A DNA stretch of 64,000 bases from Gynuella sp050296195. Lineage in GTDB: Bacteria; Pseudomonadota; Gammaproteobacteria; Pseudomonadales; Natronospirillaceae. Below are positions 8,100 through 16,619 of this stretch, piece after piece (the stretch's first letter is position 1; each line of letters starts with the position of its first letter). Position numbers and translations under genes: made by a program. The notes beneath the pieces are model-generated. The model was not told the origin of the DNA, did not search any database, and was given only the letters and a program-made list of their open reading frames with translations. Location of the stretch: NCBI RefSeq assembly GCF_050296195.1, contig NZ_JBNKRB010000026.1. One strand, 5' to 3'.

Positions 8100-8642
8100 A
8101 TGGCTCGCATTGGTATATTTTTTGGTACAGATACCGGCAAAACCCGCAAAGTTGCCAAGATGATTAAAAAACTGTTCGACGATGACACAATGGACAAGCC
8201 GGTGAATGTTAACCGTTGCAGCGTTGAAGAAGTCATGGCTTATGATTATCTGATCTTTGGTACACCGACACTGGGCGAAGGTGAATTACCCGGGTTATCC
8301 GCAGAATGTGAAAACGAAAGCTGGGAAGAATTTTTACCGCAGCTGGAAGATCAGGATTTCAGCGGCAAAACTGTTGCGATTTTTGGTCTTGGCGATCAGG
8401 TGGGTTATCCGAAGGAATACGTCGATGCCATGAAAGAGATTTATGATGTCGTAACCGACCAGGGAGCAAAAGTCGTCGGTGCCTGGCCGACCGAAGGTTA
8501 TGAGTTTGATCACTCAGAAGCTGTTGTCGACAATCAGTTTGTCGGTCTGGCACTGGATCTTGATAATCAGAGCAACCTCACTGAAGAACGTCTGAATCGC
8601 TGGTTAAAAAGTATCGCAGCGGATTTTGATCTGAACCTGTAG
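8100..8642 (+). CDS. nifF: Flavodoxin, nitrogenase electron donor NifF
   Basis: Long-chain flavodoxin that carries electrons to nitrogenase reductase. The FMN phosphate loop GTDTGKT is at residues 9-15, followed by the FMN-ring loops TLGEGELPG and GLGDQVGY. The frame is open upstream to 7941, but ATG 8100 is well supported: TTGGAGGA lies 7-13 bases before it and MARIGIFFGT is the canonical flavodoxin start. The product is 180 aa. A sigma-54 promoter with a NifA site directly upstream, and the neighbouring nifM-clpX genes, argue for nifF and not a housekeeping flavodoxin; the same clpX-nifF proximity occurs in A. vinelandii. Confidence 0.92.
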   Translation: MARIGIFFGTDTGKTRKVAKMIKKLFDDDTMDKPVNVNRCSVEEVMAYDYLIFGTPTLGEGELPGLSAECENESWEEFLPQLEDQDFSGKTVAIFGLGDQVGYPKEYVDAMKEIYDVVTDQGAKVVGAWPTEGYEFDHSEAVVDNQFVGLALDLDNQSNLTEERLNRWLKSIAADFDLNL

Positions 8643-8644
8643 CC

Positions 8645-8697
8645 GGGTTCTACCAACCCGCCGGCCCCTGTTCAGGACAGAATACTTGAACAGTTTA
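8645..8697 (+). terminator. Candidate terminator hairpins after nifF
   Basis: A small hairpin GGGTT/AACCC (8645-8659) is followed by CTGTTCA/TGAACAG (8668-8674 and 8687-8693) and TTTATCC. The T-run is weak. The rest of the 326-bp gap to the next start shows no gene. Confidence 0.4.
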
Positions 8698-8865
8698 TCC
8701 GGTGGGTGGGAACTTGATGTTCATAACGGTATCGGATAAGCCGACACCCCAGTCAAAGAATTCCACTCAACTGTTTTTGAGACTCATTATTATCTGATTA
8801 ACCGAATGAGTAAAAAAATATCGTTCCATTTTCAGGCTTCTTTCTAAGCCATCCATAATATCCGT

Positions 8866-8879
8866 CTAATGGACATTAG
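8866..8879. promoter_or_regulatory. Palindrome upstream of FIST-chemoreceptor gene
   Basis: CTAATG-GA-CATTAG is a perfect 6-bp dyad about 90 bp before the start codon. Its position suits a regulator site, but the cognate protein is unknown. Confidence 0.35.
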
Positions 8880-8968
8880 CCGTTTTTGAACTACGCTGAG
8901 ATAATAGTTCTTTTGTGTCATGCTGTTGGCTCATTGCCGACAAGCGAAGATTTGAAGGTATTTTAAAT

Positions 8969-10981
8969 ATGTCGTGGTTTTTTAAAAAAAACAAACAAGA
9001 AACCTTCACCACCTACCAGGCAAGCCAATACATCCGAGTCCAAGCGATCAGCAGCAAAGACATCAGCCAGGATACTCTTTCAACACTTGATTTTGGCAAA
9101 ACCAAAACGGCTCTGGTACTGGCATTTGTTTCACCTCATCTTGAATTTGAAAAAACCCTTAATCACCTTAAACAAGCGATGCCTTTTGTCAGTCAAGTAA
9201 TCGGTATCATGACTGCCGGTGAACTGAGTTCCTGCCAGCAACACCTGTATCATTCCGCAGATGGCAGCTGGGATAATATTGTGCTGCAAAGTTTCAGTCA
9301 CGATATCGTCGCCAGTTTGGAGGTTCATTCCATTCCCTTATTCAGCGAAGATATTTCATCCGGAAAGATCAAGCTCAGTCTCGAAGAGCGGATCCGTAGA
9401 ATTCGGACAGAAATTAAAAATCTGAAAGTAACGTTGCCAGTCAACTATCAGGACACCGTTGCATTGACGTTTTTTGATGGTATGTCACGAAGTGAAAATT
9501 TCTTTATGCAGGGGCTTTATGCCGCTGATCGTTTTCCATGCTACTTCATCGGAGGTTCCGCTGGCGGCAAACTCGATTTTCAAAAAGCATTACTATACGA
9601 CGGTAAAGAGGTCGCTAAAAACAAAGCCGTTGTCATTTTTCTAAAGCTGGCCAAAGATATTCGCTATGGCATTATGAAGTCCCATAATTTCGAAAAGACC
9701 GGCATGTCATTTATTATCGCCGATTCTGATCCCTACACCCGTGAAGTGCATACTGTCATCCATAACAATGAAGTCATCTCTATCGTCGACGCACTATGTA
9801 ATTTGTTAAACTGTTCTGCTTCTGTTCTGACCGAGAAGATGAGCGATTACACTTTCGGCGTAGAAATCGGCAACGAAATATTTGTCCGTTCGGTTGCATC
9901 GATCAATGCCAACGACCGCAGCGTTAGCTTTTTCTCTGATCTCGGGTTCGGCGATCAACTATTTCTCGTTAAAAGCAAAAATTTTGCCGCCAGTACCGCA
10001 TCAGCATTTAATGATTTCATGCGTGGAAAATCCGGAAAGCCAATTGCCATGCTGGCCAATGACTGTATTTTACGGCGGCTCAATAATGCCCAAAATTTGA
10101 ACGAGATAACGACATTCAAGGACTTCACGGTAGCTGGCTTTTCAACCTTCGGAGAGCTGCTTGGGGTTCATATGAATCAAACCCTGACAGCATTGTTTTT
10201 CTTCAAAATCGCTGAAAGTGAGCAATTTTCAGATAACTATACCGACCAGTTTCCATTTCAATATAGTCATTTTCGTGAGTATTTTTTAAAGGCCCGTATC
10301 AACAGCCTGACCCACATTAATCAAATGCAACAATATTCCGGGGCAATTCTGCGGGACTATAAAACGATGACCGGGCATTTGATTGAAAACTATAACCGCC
10401 TCTCGCAACATGCGTTGTCCAATAATGAGGTGTTGGAAACCATTCAGCAGCAATTGCTCGAATATGTTCAGAACATTGGATCACGGACCGGCGGCCGCAA
10501 GAACCTGCATAGCCAGGTAGAGAATCTGCAAAAAAGCTCCGATGAAGTACTAAGCATTCTAAAAGTAATTTCTGGCATTGCTGATCAAACCAATCTGCTG
10601 GCTCTGAATGCCGCCATTGAAGCAGCTCGTGCCGGAGATGCCGGTCGCGGTTTTGCTGTCGTTGCCGATGAAGTCCGTCAGCTATCGCGTAATACTCAGG
10701 AAAGTCTGGCAAAAACCGGTGATACCATTGATGCTGTCTCAGCGGCAGTGGAGCAGATTTGGAAAGCCATTAACGATACCGAAGAATTCATGAGCTGGAT
10801 TACCTCGGGTTCAACATCACTGAATGAACATCTGAACAAGGTGCTGAATTCTTCAGCCGAGGCGACGCAGCAAATTGAGGAATGCACTCGGTACATTAAT
10901 GACATTCAGGGAGAGATTGAGGAAATTGAAACGAAGTCAAACGTCATCGACCATCTGTTCGAACTGGTGAACGGCAAGTAA
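8969..10981 (+). CDS. Soluble methyl-accepting chemotaxis protein with FIST sensor domain
   Basis: Cytoplasmic chemoreceptor-like protein of 670 aa. Roughly residues 20-420 form FIST-N and FIST-C sensory domains, including ACCEPTED-type glycine-rich segments such as FIGGSAGGKLDF; FIST domains are thought to bind small ligands such as amino acids. The C-terminal 200 residues are an MCP signalling coiled coil with the conserved tip, around GIADQTNLLALNAAIEAARA and GFAVVADEVRQL. No transmembrane helix is visible. I chose ATG 8969 (MSWFFKKNKQ), with GAAGG 10 bases upstream, over the open frame to 8915. It lies between nifF and the convergent nif operon, suggesting taxis or signalling linked to nitrogen status, but no nif-type promoter is seen in front of it. 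Confidence 0.85.
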   Translation: MSWFFKKNKQETFTTYQASQYIRVQAISSKDISQDTLSTLDFGKTKTALVLAFVSPHLEFEKTLNHLKQAMPFVSQVIGIMTAGELSSCQQHLYHSADGSWDNIVLQSFSHDIVASLEVHSIPLFSEDISSGKIKLSLEERIRRIRTEIKNLKVTLPVNYQDTVALTFFDGMSRSENFFMQGLYAADRFPCYFIGGSAGGKLDFQKALLYDGKEVAKNKAVVIFLKLAKDIRYGIMKSHNFEKTGMSFIIADSDPYTREVHTVIHNNEVISIVDALCNLLNCSASVLTEKMSDYTFGVEIGNEIFVRSVASINANDRSVSFFSDLGFGDQLFLVKSKNFAASTASAFNDFMRGKSGKPIAMLANDCILRRLNNAQNLNEITTFKDFTVAGFSTFGELLGVHMNQTLTALFFFKIAESEQFSDNYTDQFPFQYSHFREYFLKARINSLTHINQMQQYSGAILRDYKTMTGHLIENYNRLSQHALSNNEVLETIQQQLLEYVQNIGSRTGGRKNLHSQVENLQKSSDEVLSILKVISGIADQTNLLALNAAIEAARAGDAGRGFAVVADEVRQLSRNTQESLAKTGDTIDAVSAAVEQIWKAINDTEEFMSWITSGSTSLNEHLNKVLNSSAEATQQIEECTRYINDIQGEIEEIETKSNVIDHLFELVNGK

Positions 10982-10990
10982 GCCGTTCAC
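10967..10990. terminator. Hairpin between convergent chemoreceptor and clpX genes
   Basis: GTGAACGGC (10967-10975) and GCCGTTCAC (10982-10990) form a perfect 9-bp stem around AAGTAA, spanning the chemoreceptor stop codon and ending two bases before the clpX stop. No T-tract is present. It probably acts as a bidirectional 3'-end structure. Confidence 0.5.
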
Positions 10991-10991
10991 C

Positions 10992-12293
10992 TCAAACATC
11001 AGCCGCGGTTAAACTGTCAGACTCAGACTCGGCCGCATATTCCTTGTCCACCACCAGTTCCTCCCCCTTTTCCGTGAGCCGGATATCCACCCGGCACAAC
11101 TGTACTTCAGACGAAGACGGCAGATGGTACATAGTGTCACGCAAACAGGCCTCCATAACCCCACGCAACCCTCTGGCACCGGTTTTACGAGAGACAGCCT
11201 GGTGAGCAATATACTGCAACGCTGCATTGGAAAACTCCAACCCCACTCCCTGATAAGCAAATAACTGCTGGTACTGTTTGATCAACGCATCTTTGGGTTC
11301 CTGCAGTACCCGGATCAAATCTGCACTATCCAGTTCCTGCAAGAACGTAATCACTGGAAAACGACCGATAAACTCAGGAATTAAGCCAAACTGCTGCAAG
11401 TCCTCCGGCAGCAACGCCGCGAGCAAATCATTCACAGAAGGTTTTTTACGCTCCAGTGTTGGAACATTAAAACCAATGCCCTGTTTTTCCGGTTGCATTC
11501 TGCTCGCGATCAGCTCCTCCAAACCCGCAAAAGCGCCACCCGCAATAAACAGGATATTTCGCGTATCGACTGTTTTTTCACCTCCCTGAGACTGGCGGCC
11601 CTGGCGCGGATTTCTATTGATTTTAACTTCTGAGCCTTCCACCATCTTCAGTAATGCCTGCTGAACACCTTCACCTGACACATCTCTGCCCGAAGACGGT
11701 CCAGACGATTTGCGGGCCAACTTATCCACCTCATCAATGTACACCATGCCCCATTGGGCCTGATCGATATCACCATCGGCTACATCCACCAATCGCTGAA
11801 TCATGGAGTCGACATCTTCTCCAACGTAGCCGGCCTGAGTGAGTGTCGTGGCATCGACCACGATACAAGGAACGCCAATAATTTTCGCCAGTGTCCTGAC
11901 CAGCAATGTCTTGCCGGTACCGGACGGGCCAGCCAGCAACACATTGGATTTTTCCACCTCCACATCACCATCGCCGCAGAAGGTTACGTTTTTGTCCAGG
12001 TTAGTCACCCGTAAATAATGATTGAAGGCTGCGACCGCCAAGGTCGATTTGGCAGCATCCTGACCGATGATAAATTGATCGAGAAATGCTTTGATTTCCA
12101 CCGGTGTTTTAATCTGCTGCTGCAGATTCTTAGCTTGTTTACGTTTTCCCCAACTACTGACTACCTGAAATGCCAATAGCGCACAGGCTTCGCAGATTCT
12201 ACCCTCATTACCAGCAATCAGGGGCACGTCCAGACTTTGCGACACACCGCAGAAAGAGCAACATATATTTTCCTGAACGGCGTTTTTAGCCAT
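10992..12293 (-). CDS. clpX: Nif-cluster ClpX-type AAA+ unfoldase
   Basis: ATPase subunit of the ClpXP protease, here the paralogue carried in the nif region, as in Azotobacter where clpX follows nifM; there it has been linked to turnover of nif biosynthetic proteins. An N-terminal C4 zinc-binding domain uses C12, C15, C34 and C37. Walker A GPSGTGKT and Walker B VYIDEVDKL are intact, and an IGF tripeptide, the ClpP-docking motif, is present in GIGFNVP. Start ATG 12293 (MAKNAVQENI) has GGAGG 8 bases upstream; the frame runs open into nifM but that extension is unlikely. Length is 433 aa. It is the last gene of the nifV operon, 19 bp after nifM. Confidence 0.9.
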   Translation of the reverse strand: MAKNAVQENICCSFCGVSQSLDVPLIAGNEGRICEACALLAFQVVSSWGKRKQAKNLQQQIKTPVEIKAFLDQFIIGQDAAKSTLAVAAFNHYLRVTNLDKNVTFCGDGDVEVEKSNVLLAGPSGTGKTLLVRTLAKIIGVPCIVVDATTLTQAGYVGEDVDSMIQRLVDVADGDIDQAQWGMVYIDEVDKLARKSSGPSSGRDVSGEGVQQALLKMVEGSEVKINRNPRQGRQSQGGEKTVDTRNILFIAGGAFAGLEELIASRMQPEKQGIGFNVPTLERKKPSVNDLLAALLPEDLQQFGLIPEFIGRFPVITFLQELDSADLIRVLQEPKDALIKQYQQLFAYQGVGLEFSNAALQYIAHQAVSRKTGARGLRGVMEACLRDTMYHLPSSSEVQLCRVDIRLTEKGEELVVDKEYAAESESDSLTAADV

Positions 12294-12312
12294 ATGGTTA
12301 ACCTCCAAACGT

Positions 12313-13170
12313 TCAGTTACGCAGCGACACCAGCCATTGTTTTTGGTGCACTTTACGGCGCTGCTCAGTGAGATGATTCCGCAACGTGTCAGCCACCTGA
12401 GATAATGGCATAACACCCGCTGAATGAATTTTTTCACACAACAACAGATGCCAGCCCAGCTCCGATTCCACCACTGGGCTTAATTGCCCCTCTGACAGTT
12501 GAAACAATACCTGGTCCAGCTGTGGATACAGCAAACCGGGTTTGATTTCACCCAGCAGCCCACCATTCAAAGCAGTAGGACATTCAGAATGCTTGGCCGC
12601 CTGCTCCTGGAAACGGTTGATTTTTTTCTGCAGCCGCCGCGCAATGGCCGTTATTTTTTCCAGTGCCTGCTCGCGTCTACTGCCATCCAGTTGCTCGTTA
12701 ATGGTAATCAATATATGACGGGCAATACGAGTTTCCGGTTTTTCGAATTGCTTAGGATGCATGTAGTAGTAAAGTTCAATGTCTGTGTCATCAACCTCGG
12801 CCACCTCCCCACCAACGCGGTCCAGTACCGCATCGACCCACAATTCACGAGTCAGTGCTTCGACAAAAGTGTCATCATTCAAACCATGTTGCGCCAGCGC
12901 TGCAGAAAATTCTTCCGGCTGTTCATAACGCTGCTGGATTTCCTGTAATGCCTTTTGAATTTCTGTTTCTGGAACGCTCAGTCCCATGGCCTGATCACTT
13001 GACAGTACTTTATGTTCCAGCTCGTACTTGCGCGCGACGACGGTTTCAACCCGCTCTCGCTGCTGTTGATCGAGTTCATCAATGGAGCATTCAAACAACT
13101 GTTGAACCACACTCAAACGATGGTAGGCCAAACTATATTCAATAGGTTGATTCGTTGGCACAGGTTTCAT
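12313..13170 (-). CDS. nifM: NifM, peptidyl-prolyl cis-trans isomerase for Fe protein maturation
   Basis: Parvulin-type rotamase needed for maturation and stability of the nitrogenase Fe protein (NifH). The N-terminal helical half is NifM-like; the C-terminal PpiC rotamase domain contains RHILITINEQ, KHSECPTALNGGLLGEI and a C-terminal GWHLLLCE block. Length is 285 aa, normal for NifM. The start overlaps the end of nifZ by 4 bp (ATGA). Confidence 0.93.
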   Translation of the reverse strand: MKPVPTNQPIEYSLAYHRLSVVQQLFECSIDELDQQQRERVETVVARKYELEHKVLSSDQAMGLSVPETEIQKALQEIQQRYEQPEEFSAALAQHGLNDDTFVEALTRELWVDAVLDRVGGEVAEVDDTDIELYYYMHPKQFEKPETRIARHILITINEQLDGSRREQALEKITAIARRLQKKINRFQEQAAKHSECPTALNGGLLGEIKPGLLYPQLDQVLFQLSEGQLSPVVESELGWHLLLCEKIHSAGVMPLSQVADTLRNHLTEQRRKVHQKQWLVSLRN

Positions 13171-13607
13171 GGTTCTACCTCCTCCAGTACAGATTCCGGT
13201 AACTGAAACGTGCGTGCCCGAAACCGCACGTGGTAGTGGAACGCGGTATGACTTTCTCTGACCACCTTAACGATCTCTCCATGCTCCCCCAGGTCAGCAA
13301 TGATTTCGCCATTAACCGACAATGGTCGGGTGGTCTGCACCTGATCGCGAAACTCAAAATTGTTTGGCAACCACTCTACATCTGCGGGTATCAATTCCTC
13401 ACCGCGACAACCGACAGTGCGATTTTCCTTGAGGAAATGTACCCGATAGATCAGTTGATCCTGAAGGTAAGTGCCGACATCATACACACACCCAACAGCC
13501 CCTCGACGGATCAACAATTCCCCGACTTCCCTTCCGGGGTAAGTGCCGTCGTTTCGAACATTTCTGATCAGTCTGACTTCTGAACCATATTCAAATTCAG
13601 GGCGCAT
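13167..13607 (-). CDS. nifZ: NifZ, P-cluster maturation accessory protein
   Basis: Small cytoplasmic accessory protein involved in forming the second P-cluster of the MoFe protein. The first 75 residues are the NifZ domain: EVRLIRNVRNDGTYPG, then GAVGCVYDVGTYLQ and YRVHFL, an SH3-like beta barrel. The 146 aa length fits the family. It starts 2 bp after the nifW stop and overlaps nifM. Confidence 0.92.
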   Translation of the reverse strand: MRPEFEYGSEVRLIRNVRNDGTYPGREVGELLIRRGAVGCVYDVGTYLQDQLIYRVHFLKENRTVGCRGEELIPADVEWLPNNFEFRDQVQTTRPLSVNGEIIADLGEHGEIVKVVRESHTAFHYHVRFRARTFQLPESVLEEVEP

Positions 13608-13609
13608 GG

Positions 13610-13930
13610 TTATGAACCTAATAATTGATCGACTGATACAAAACCTGGTTGTGATTGTTTAAAAACTTTAAACACTTTTTCCGTCTGTGCATCGGAGTGA
13701 ACAAAGTCATCATAGGCACGACTCAGCAGTCGCTGGTATACCATTCTGAGTGCCTCGTCCGACTCCGGCAGCTGGGCTTCAACCTGGGCCAGATAATCAT
13801 GAAACCGTTGCATGATATGCAGACGGTTGATGTGGACGACAGACGAGTCAAACCCGACTTCAAAAAAATTCAAAAAATCCTCGGCGGAACTCAGTTCTTC
13901 CATCGCCTCTGTCAAGCTAAGATCATTCAT
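13610..13930 (-). CDS. nifW: NifW, nitrogenase-stabilising protein
   Basis: Accessory protein associated with MoFe protein maturation and protection. MEELSSAEDFLNFFEV, HIMQRFHDYL and YQRLLSRAYDDFV are family blocks. Length is 106 aa. I chose ATG 13930 because it overlaps the upstream stop as TGATG and has GGAGGG about 5 bases before it; the longer frame to 13954 would extend into the TPR gene. Confidence 0.92.
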   Translation of the reverse strand: MNDLSLTEAMEELSSAEDFLNFFEVGFDSSVVHINRLHIMQRFHDYLAQVEAQLPESDEALRMVYQRLLSRAYDDFVHSDAQTEKVFKVFKQSQPGFVSVDQLLGS

Positions 13931-14463
13931 CAATAACCCTCCGATACCAAACATTCAACGCCTCTTTCGCGCAGTCGCTGATGTTCAGCAACGGTCAACA
14001 ACATCTGCGCACCAATACGGTCACGACTGTCCAGCTCCACCACTTTGGTCAGCATCGCAGCCGCTTCGTCGATCCGTCCCTGGCGTAAATTTAAATAACC
14101 GGCACCTTTCAGGGCATAAAGGTACAACCTGACCAGCTGGAAGGATTGCATGATGCCCCAACCCAAATCGTTCATATTGATATCCTGCCACTTAGGTGGA
14201 AAACCGATTCGGGCAGCGATCACCCGCAACACTTTTGCGGTAATCGTCAGAGCATCCTCATATCGATACTGATAAAAATAATAACGATACAGGGCCACCA
14301 ATACAGTCAGGTTTTCCGGTGCCATAAACAGGGCTCTCATTAACAGATCCTCAGCCAGAGGCGCCCCGTATTGTTCGGCTGCCTGTTCAATCAATGCCAT
14401 TACATCTGCTCTTGTGTGCTCTTCAAAATAAAGTTGTCCGCCATCAAATGCCAATAAGTCCAT
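13930..14463 (-). CDS. TPR-like protein of the nif operon
   Basis: A 177-aa protein of unknown role encoded between cysE and nifW. It is helical throughout. Paired-helix units such as AEDLLMRALFMAPENLTVL, FYQYRYEDALTITAKVL and LRQGRIDEAAAMLTKVVEL are tetratricopeptide-like, suggesting a protein-binding scaffold. Start ATG 14463 overlaps the cysE stop (TGATG) and has a GGGAG ribosome-binding site. Co-transcription and coupling with nifW, nifZ and nifM suggest it assists nitrogenase assembly; that role is inference. Confidence 0.82.
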   Translation of the reverse strand: MDLLAFDGGQLYFEEHTRADVMALIEQAAEQYGAPLAEDLLMRALFMAPENLTVLVALYRYYFYQYRYEDALTITAKVLRVIAARIGFPPKWQDINMNDLGWGIMQSFQLVRLYLYALKGAGYLNLRQGRIDEAAAMLTKVVELDSRDRIGAQMLLTVAEHQRLRERGVECLVSEGY

Positions 14464-15236
14464 CAGAGACTCCCAATACATTTTTGTTCACAAATTTCGT
14501 TATCCGGCTGACAATTGGCGACGATTTCATCCACTCGTGCAGGAGACTGATTGCGTGCCAGCGCCACTTCTGTTTCCAGCCGTTCTATACGTTCCAACAA
14601 ACAGCTCATAACTTTTCCCACCGGATCGGGAATGAGGTGATGATCAAGATCAAAACCATATGGGTTCTGTTCTCCTGCCGGTCGAACCTTAACGACCTTT
14701 CCGGGAATACCCACCACGGTGCAAGCGTCCGGCACATCTGATACCACAACAGAATTTGCTCCGACCCGGCATTGGCTGCCGATGACGATGGGCCCCAATA
14801 TCTTGGCACCCGCACCAACCATGACCCCGTCTCCCAAAGTCGGGTGACGCTTGCCTTTTTTCCAGCTGGTGCCACCTAATGTCACACCATGATAGAGAGT
14901 CACGTTATTGCCTAATATGGCTGTTTCACCAATCACCACTCCAGCACCATGGTCGATAAAACAACTCTCACCAATTTGTGCACCCGGATGAATATCCACA
15001 TTGGTAATCATGCGCATAAAAAATGCGCAAAAACGGGCCGCAAAATGAAAACCGCCATGCCATAAGCGATGACTTAACCGATGCACCAGAATGGCATGTA
15101 CTCCCGGATAGATCATCAGTACTTCCAGAGCACTGCGGGCGGCGGGATCACGTTCCAGTGCGGATTTCAAATCACGTCGCCACTGTTGCCACAAAGAGCT
15201 GGTTTGAGAAGTACGGACATTGCTGTGCGAGGTCAT
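14463..15236 (-). CDS. cysE: Serine O-acetyltransferase of the nif cluster
   Basis: Makes O-acetylserine, the precursor for cysteine. A nif-linked copy raises cysteine supply for iron-sulfur cluster synthesis through NifS, as in Azotobacter cysE1. A left-handed beta-helix hexapeptide region is visible (NVDIHPGAQIGESCFIDHG, VVIGETAILGNNVTLYHG), with the catalytic-type DHG and the GGT segment. Length is 257 aa. The start overlaps nifV by 4 bp (ATGA). The C-terminus has an extra cysteine-containing tail (EICEQKCIGSL). Confidence 0.9.
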   Translation of the reverse strand: MTSHSNVRTSQTSSLWQQWRRDLKSALERDPAARSALEVLMIYPGVHAILVHRLSHRLWHGGFHFAARFCAFFMRMITNVDIHPGAQIGESCFIDHGAGVVIGETAILGNNVTLYHGVTLGGTSWKKGKRHPTLGDGVMVGAGAKILGPIVIGSQCRVGANSVVVSDVPDACTVVGIPGKVVKVRPAGEQNPYGFDLDHHLIPDPVGKVMSCLLERIERLETEVALARNQSPARVDEIVANCQPDNEICEQKCIGSL

Positions 15237-16441
15237 TGGATACCTCCCGGATAGTCGGAGTTATACAAGGGTTCAGACATTTGGATCTCTTCGTGGTTTA
15301 GCAGGGTTGCTGCCACCAGGTCGTTATAAAATGTTTGCAGATCCAGCGTTAATGGAGAGCGTTTATGGTCTGTCGAGAAACGACGAACCTGTTGTAATAG
15401 TGGCGCCACCTGCCAGTCACTCAGTTCTATGCCCAGTTCCCGATAGGCATTTCTGATCATTTTGCCACCGGAATGTTTACCTAGTACCAGCTGATGCGAA
15501 CGACCTAACAAACAGGGGTCTAGACCCTGATAGTTGAGCGGATCTTTTAACAGTCCATCCACATGAATGCCGGCTTCATGAGTAAAGACGCCTTCCCCCA
15601 CCACACTTTTCTGCCAACCCACCTGACGACCGGAGGCCCTTTGCACAAGCTGGGAAAGGTGAGTCAGGTGACGGCTGTCCACTCCGGTTTCGATCTGATA
15701 AAGATGGCGCAAAGCCAGCACCGACTCTTCCAAGGCCGCATTGCCGGCACGCTCTCCCAATCCATTGACGGTGGTATTGATGTGGGTTGCGCCGCCTTTA
15801 ACGGCAGCCAGGGTGTTGGCGGTGGCCAGCCCAAAATCATTATGGGCATGCATCTCCAGCTCGATATCATGACAACGATGTAACGCCTGGAAGGTTTCAA
15901 TAACCTGGAAGGGTTCCAGAATACCGACGGTATCAGCGTAACGGATACGTCGGGCTCCAGCGATTGCCGCGATGTCGATCACCCGATGCAGGAAATCCGG
16001 ATCTGCCCGCGAGGCATCCTCACATCCCAGACAAACATCCAGACCAGCATCCAGCGCCTGCGGCACGATTGTCTGGATCTGTTTAATGACATAGTCCCGG
16101 TCACGACCGAGTTTGCGGGTAATCTGTTGATTGGATACCGGTACCGACAGGTCCACCATGTTTACCCCGGTATTGACCGCTGCATCGAGATCAAAACGGC
16201 TTAAACGACACCATGCCAGCATGCGGGCCGGCAGTTTCAATCCGGTAATCGCACGCATGACGTCCTGTTCTTCAGGCCCCATGGCCGGAATACCGATTTC
16301 CAGTTCTGGAACACCGGCTGCGACCAAACCCTGTGCAATGGCAATTTTTTCTTCAGCACTGAACGCCACACCAGCACTTTGTTCTCCGTCGCGCAGGGTA
16401 GTGTCGTCAATGATGACCTGATGACCGCTTGTTTGATTCAT
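15233..16441 (-). CDS. nifV: Homocitrate synthase NifV
   Basis: Condenses acetyl-CoA and 2-oxoglutarate to homocitrate, the organic ligand of FeMo-cofactor. The DRE-TIM metallolyase start IIDDTTLRDGEQSAGVAFS includes the catalytic Arg and metal-binding Asp. HAHNDFGLATANTLAAV is the metal HxH motif, and GLGERAGNAALEE is the second signature. Length is 402 aa. A GGGAGCGG ribosome-binding site precedes ATG 16441. It is the first gene of the seven-gene operon driven by the sigma-54 promoter at 16475-16492. Confidence 0.95.
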   Translation of the reverse strand: MNQTSGHQVIIDDTTLRDGEQSAGVAFSAEEKIAIAQGLVAAGVPELEIGIPAMGPEEQDVMRAITGLKLPARMLAWCRLSRFDLDAAVNTGVNMVDLSVPVSNQQITRKLGRDRDYVIKQIQTIVPQALDAGLDVCLGCEDASRADPDFLHRVIDIAAIAGARRIRYADTVGILEPFQVIETFQALHRCHDIELEMHAHNDFGLATANTLAAVKGGATHINTTVNGLGERAGNAALEESVLALRHLYQIETGVDSRHLTHLSQLVQRASGRQVGWQKSVVGEGVFTHEAGIHVDGLLKDPLNYQGLDPCLLGRSHQLVLGKHSGGKMIRNAYRELGIELSDWQVAPLLQQVRRFSTDHKRSPLTLDLQTFYNDLVAATLLNHEEIQMSEPLYNSDYPGGIQ

Positions 16442-16474
16442 GGCCCGCTCCCGGCAGTTCTTCCGAGAGTACTG

Positions 16475-16492
16475 ATGCAGCCGTCGTTCCAG
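16475..16492 (-). promoter_or_regulatory. Sigma-54 promoter of the nifV operon
   Basis: On the minus strand CTGGAAC-GACGG-CTGCAT carries the invariant GG and GC with 10 bp between them. The start site would be near 16464, about 23 bases before the nifV ATG. Confidence 0.75.
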
Positions 16493-16573
16493 TTTTTTTT
16501 ATCTTTAAAATCAGTAGGTTAACAATTCAGCGTCGTTATTCGACCACGACAAACTGAACATTGAAAGCAGCAT

Positions 16574-16589
16574 TGTTGGGAATGCGACA
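16574..16589 (-). promoter_or_regulatory. NifA upstream activator site for nifV
   Basis: On the minus strand TGTCGCATTCCCAACA is TGT-N10-ACA, centred about 90 bp upstream of the -24 element. The first ten bases, TGTCGCATTC, are identical to the nifF site. Confidence 0.8.
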
Positions 16590-16619
16590 ACGGCGTTGGC
16601 ACATTATGGCGTGCAAGGC

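Noticed and set aside
8926..8942. TTGGC...TTGCC stretch before the FIST-chemoreceptor gene as a sigma-54 promoter
   Set aside because: GG to GC spacing is only 6 bp, far from the required 10.
16597..16616. Sigma-54-like TGGCAC...GTGCA on the plus strand
   Set aside because: Spacing between GG and GC is not 10 bp, and it points towards the 3' end of a gene on the other strand.
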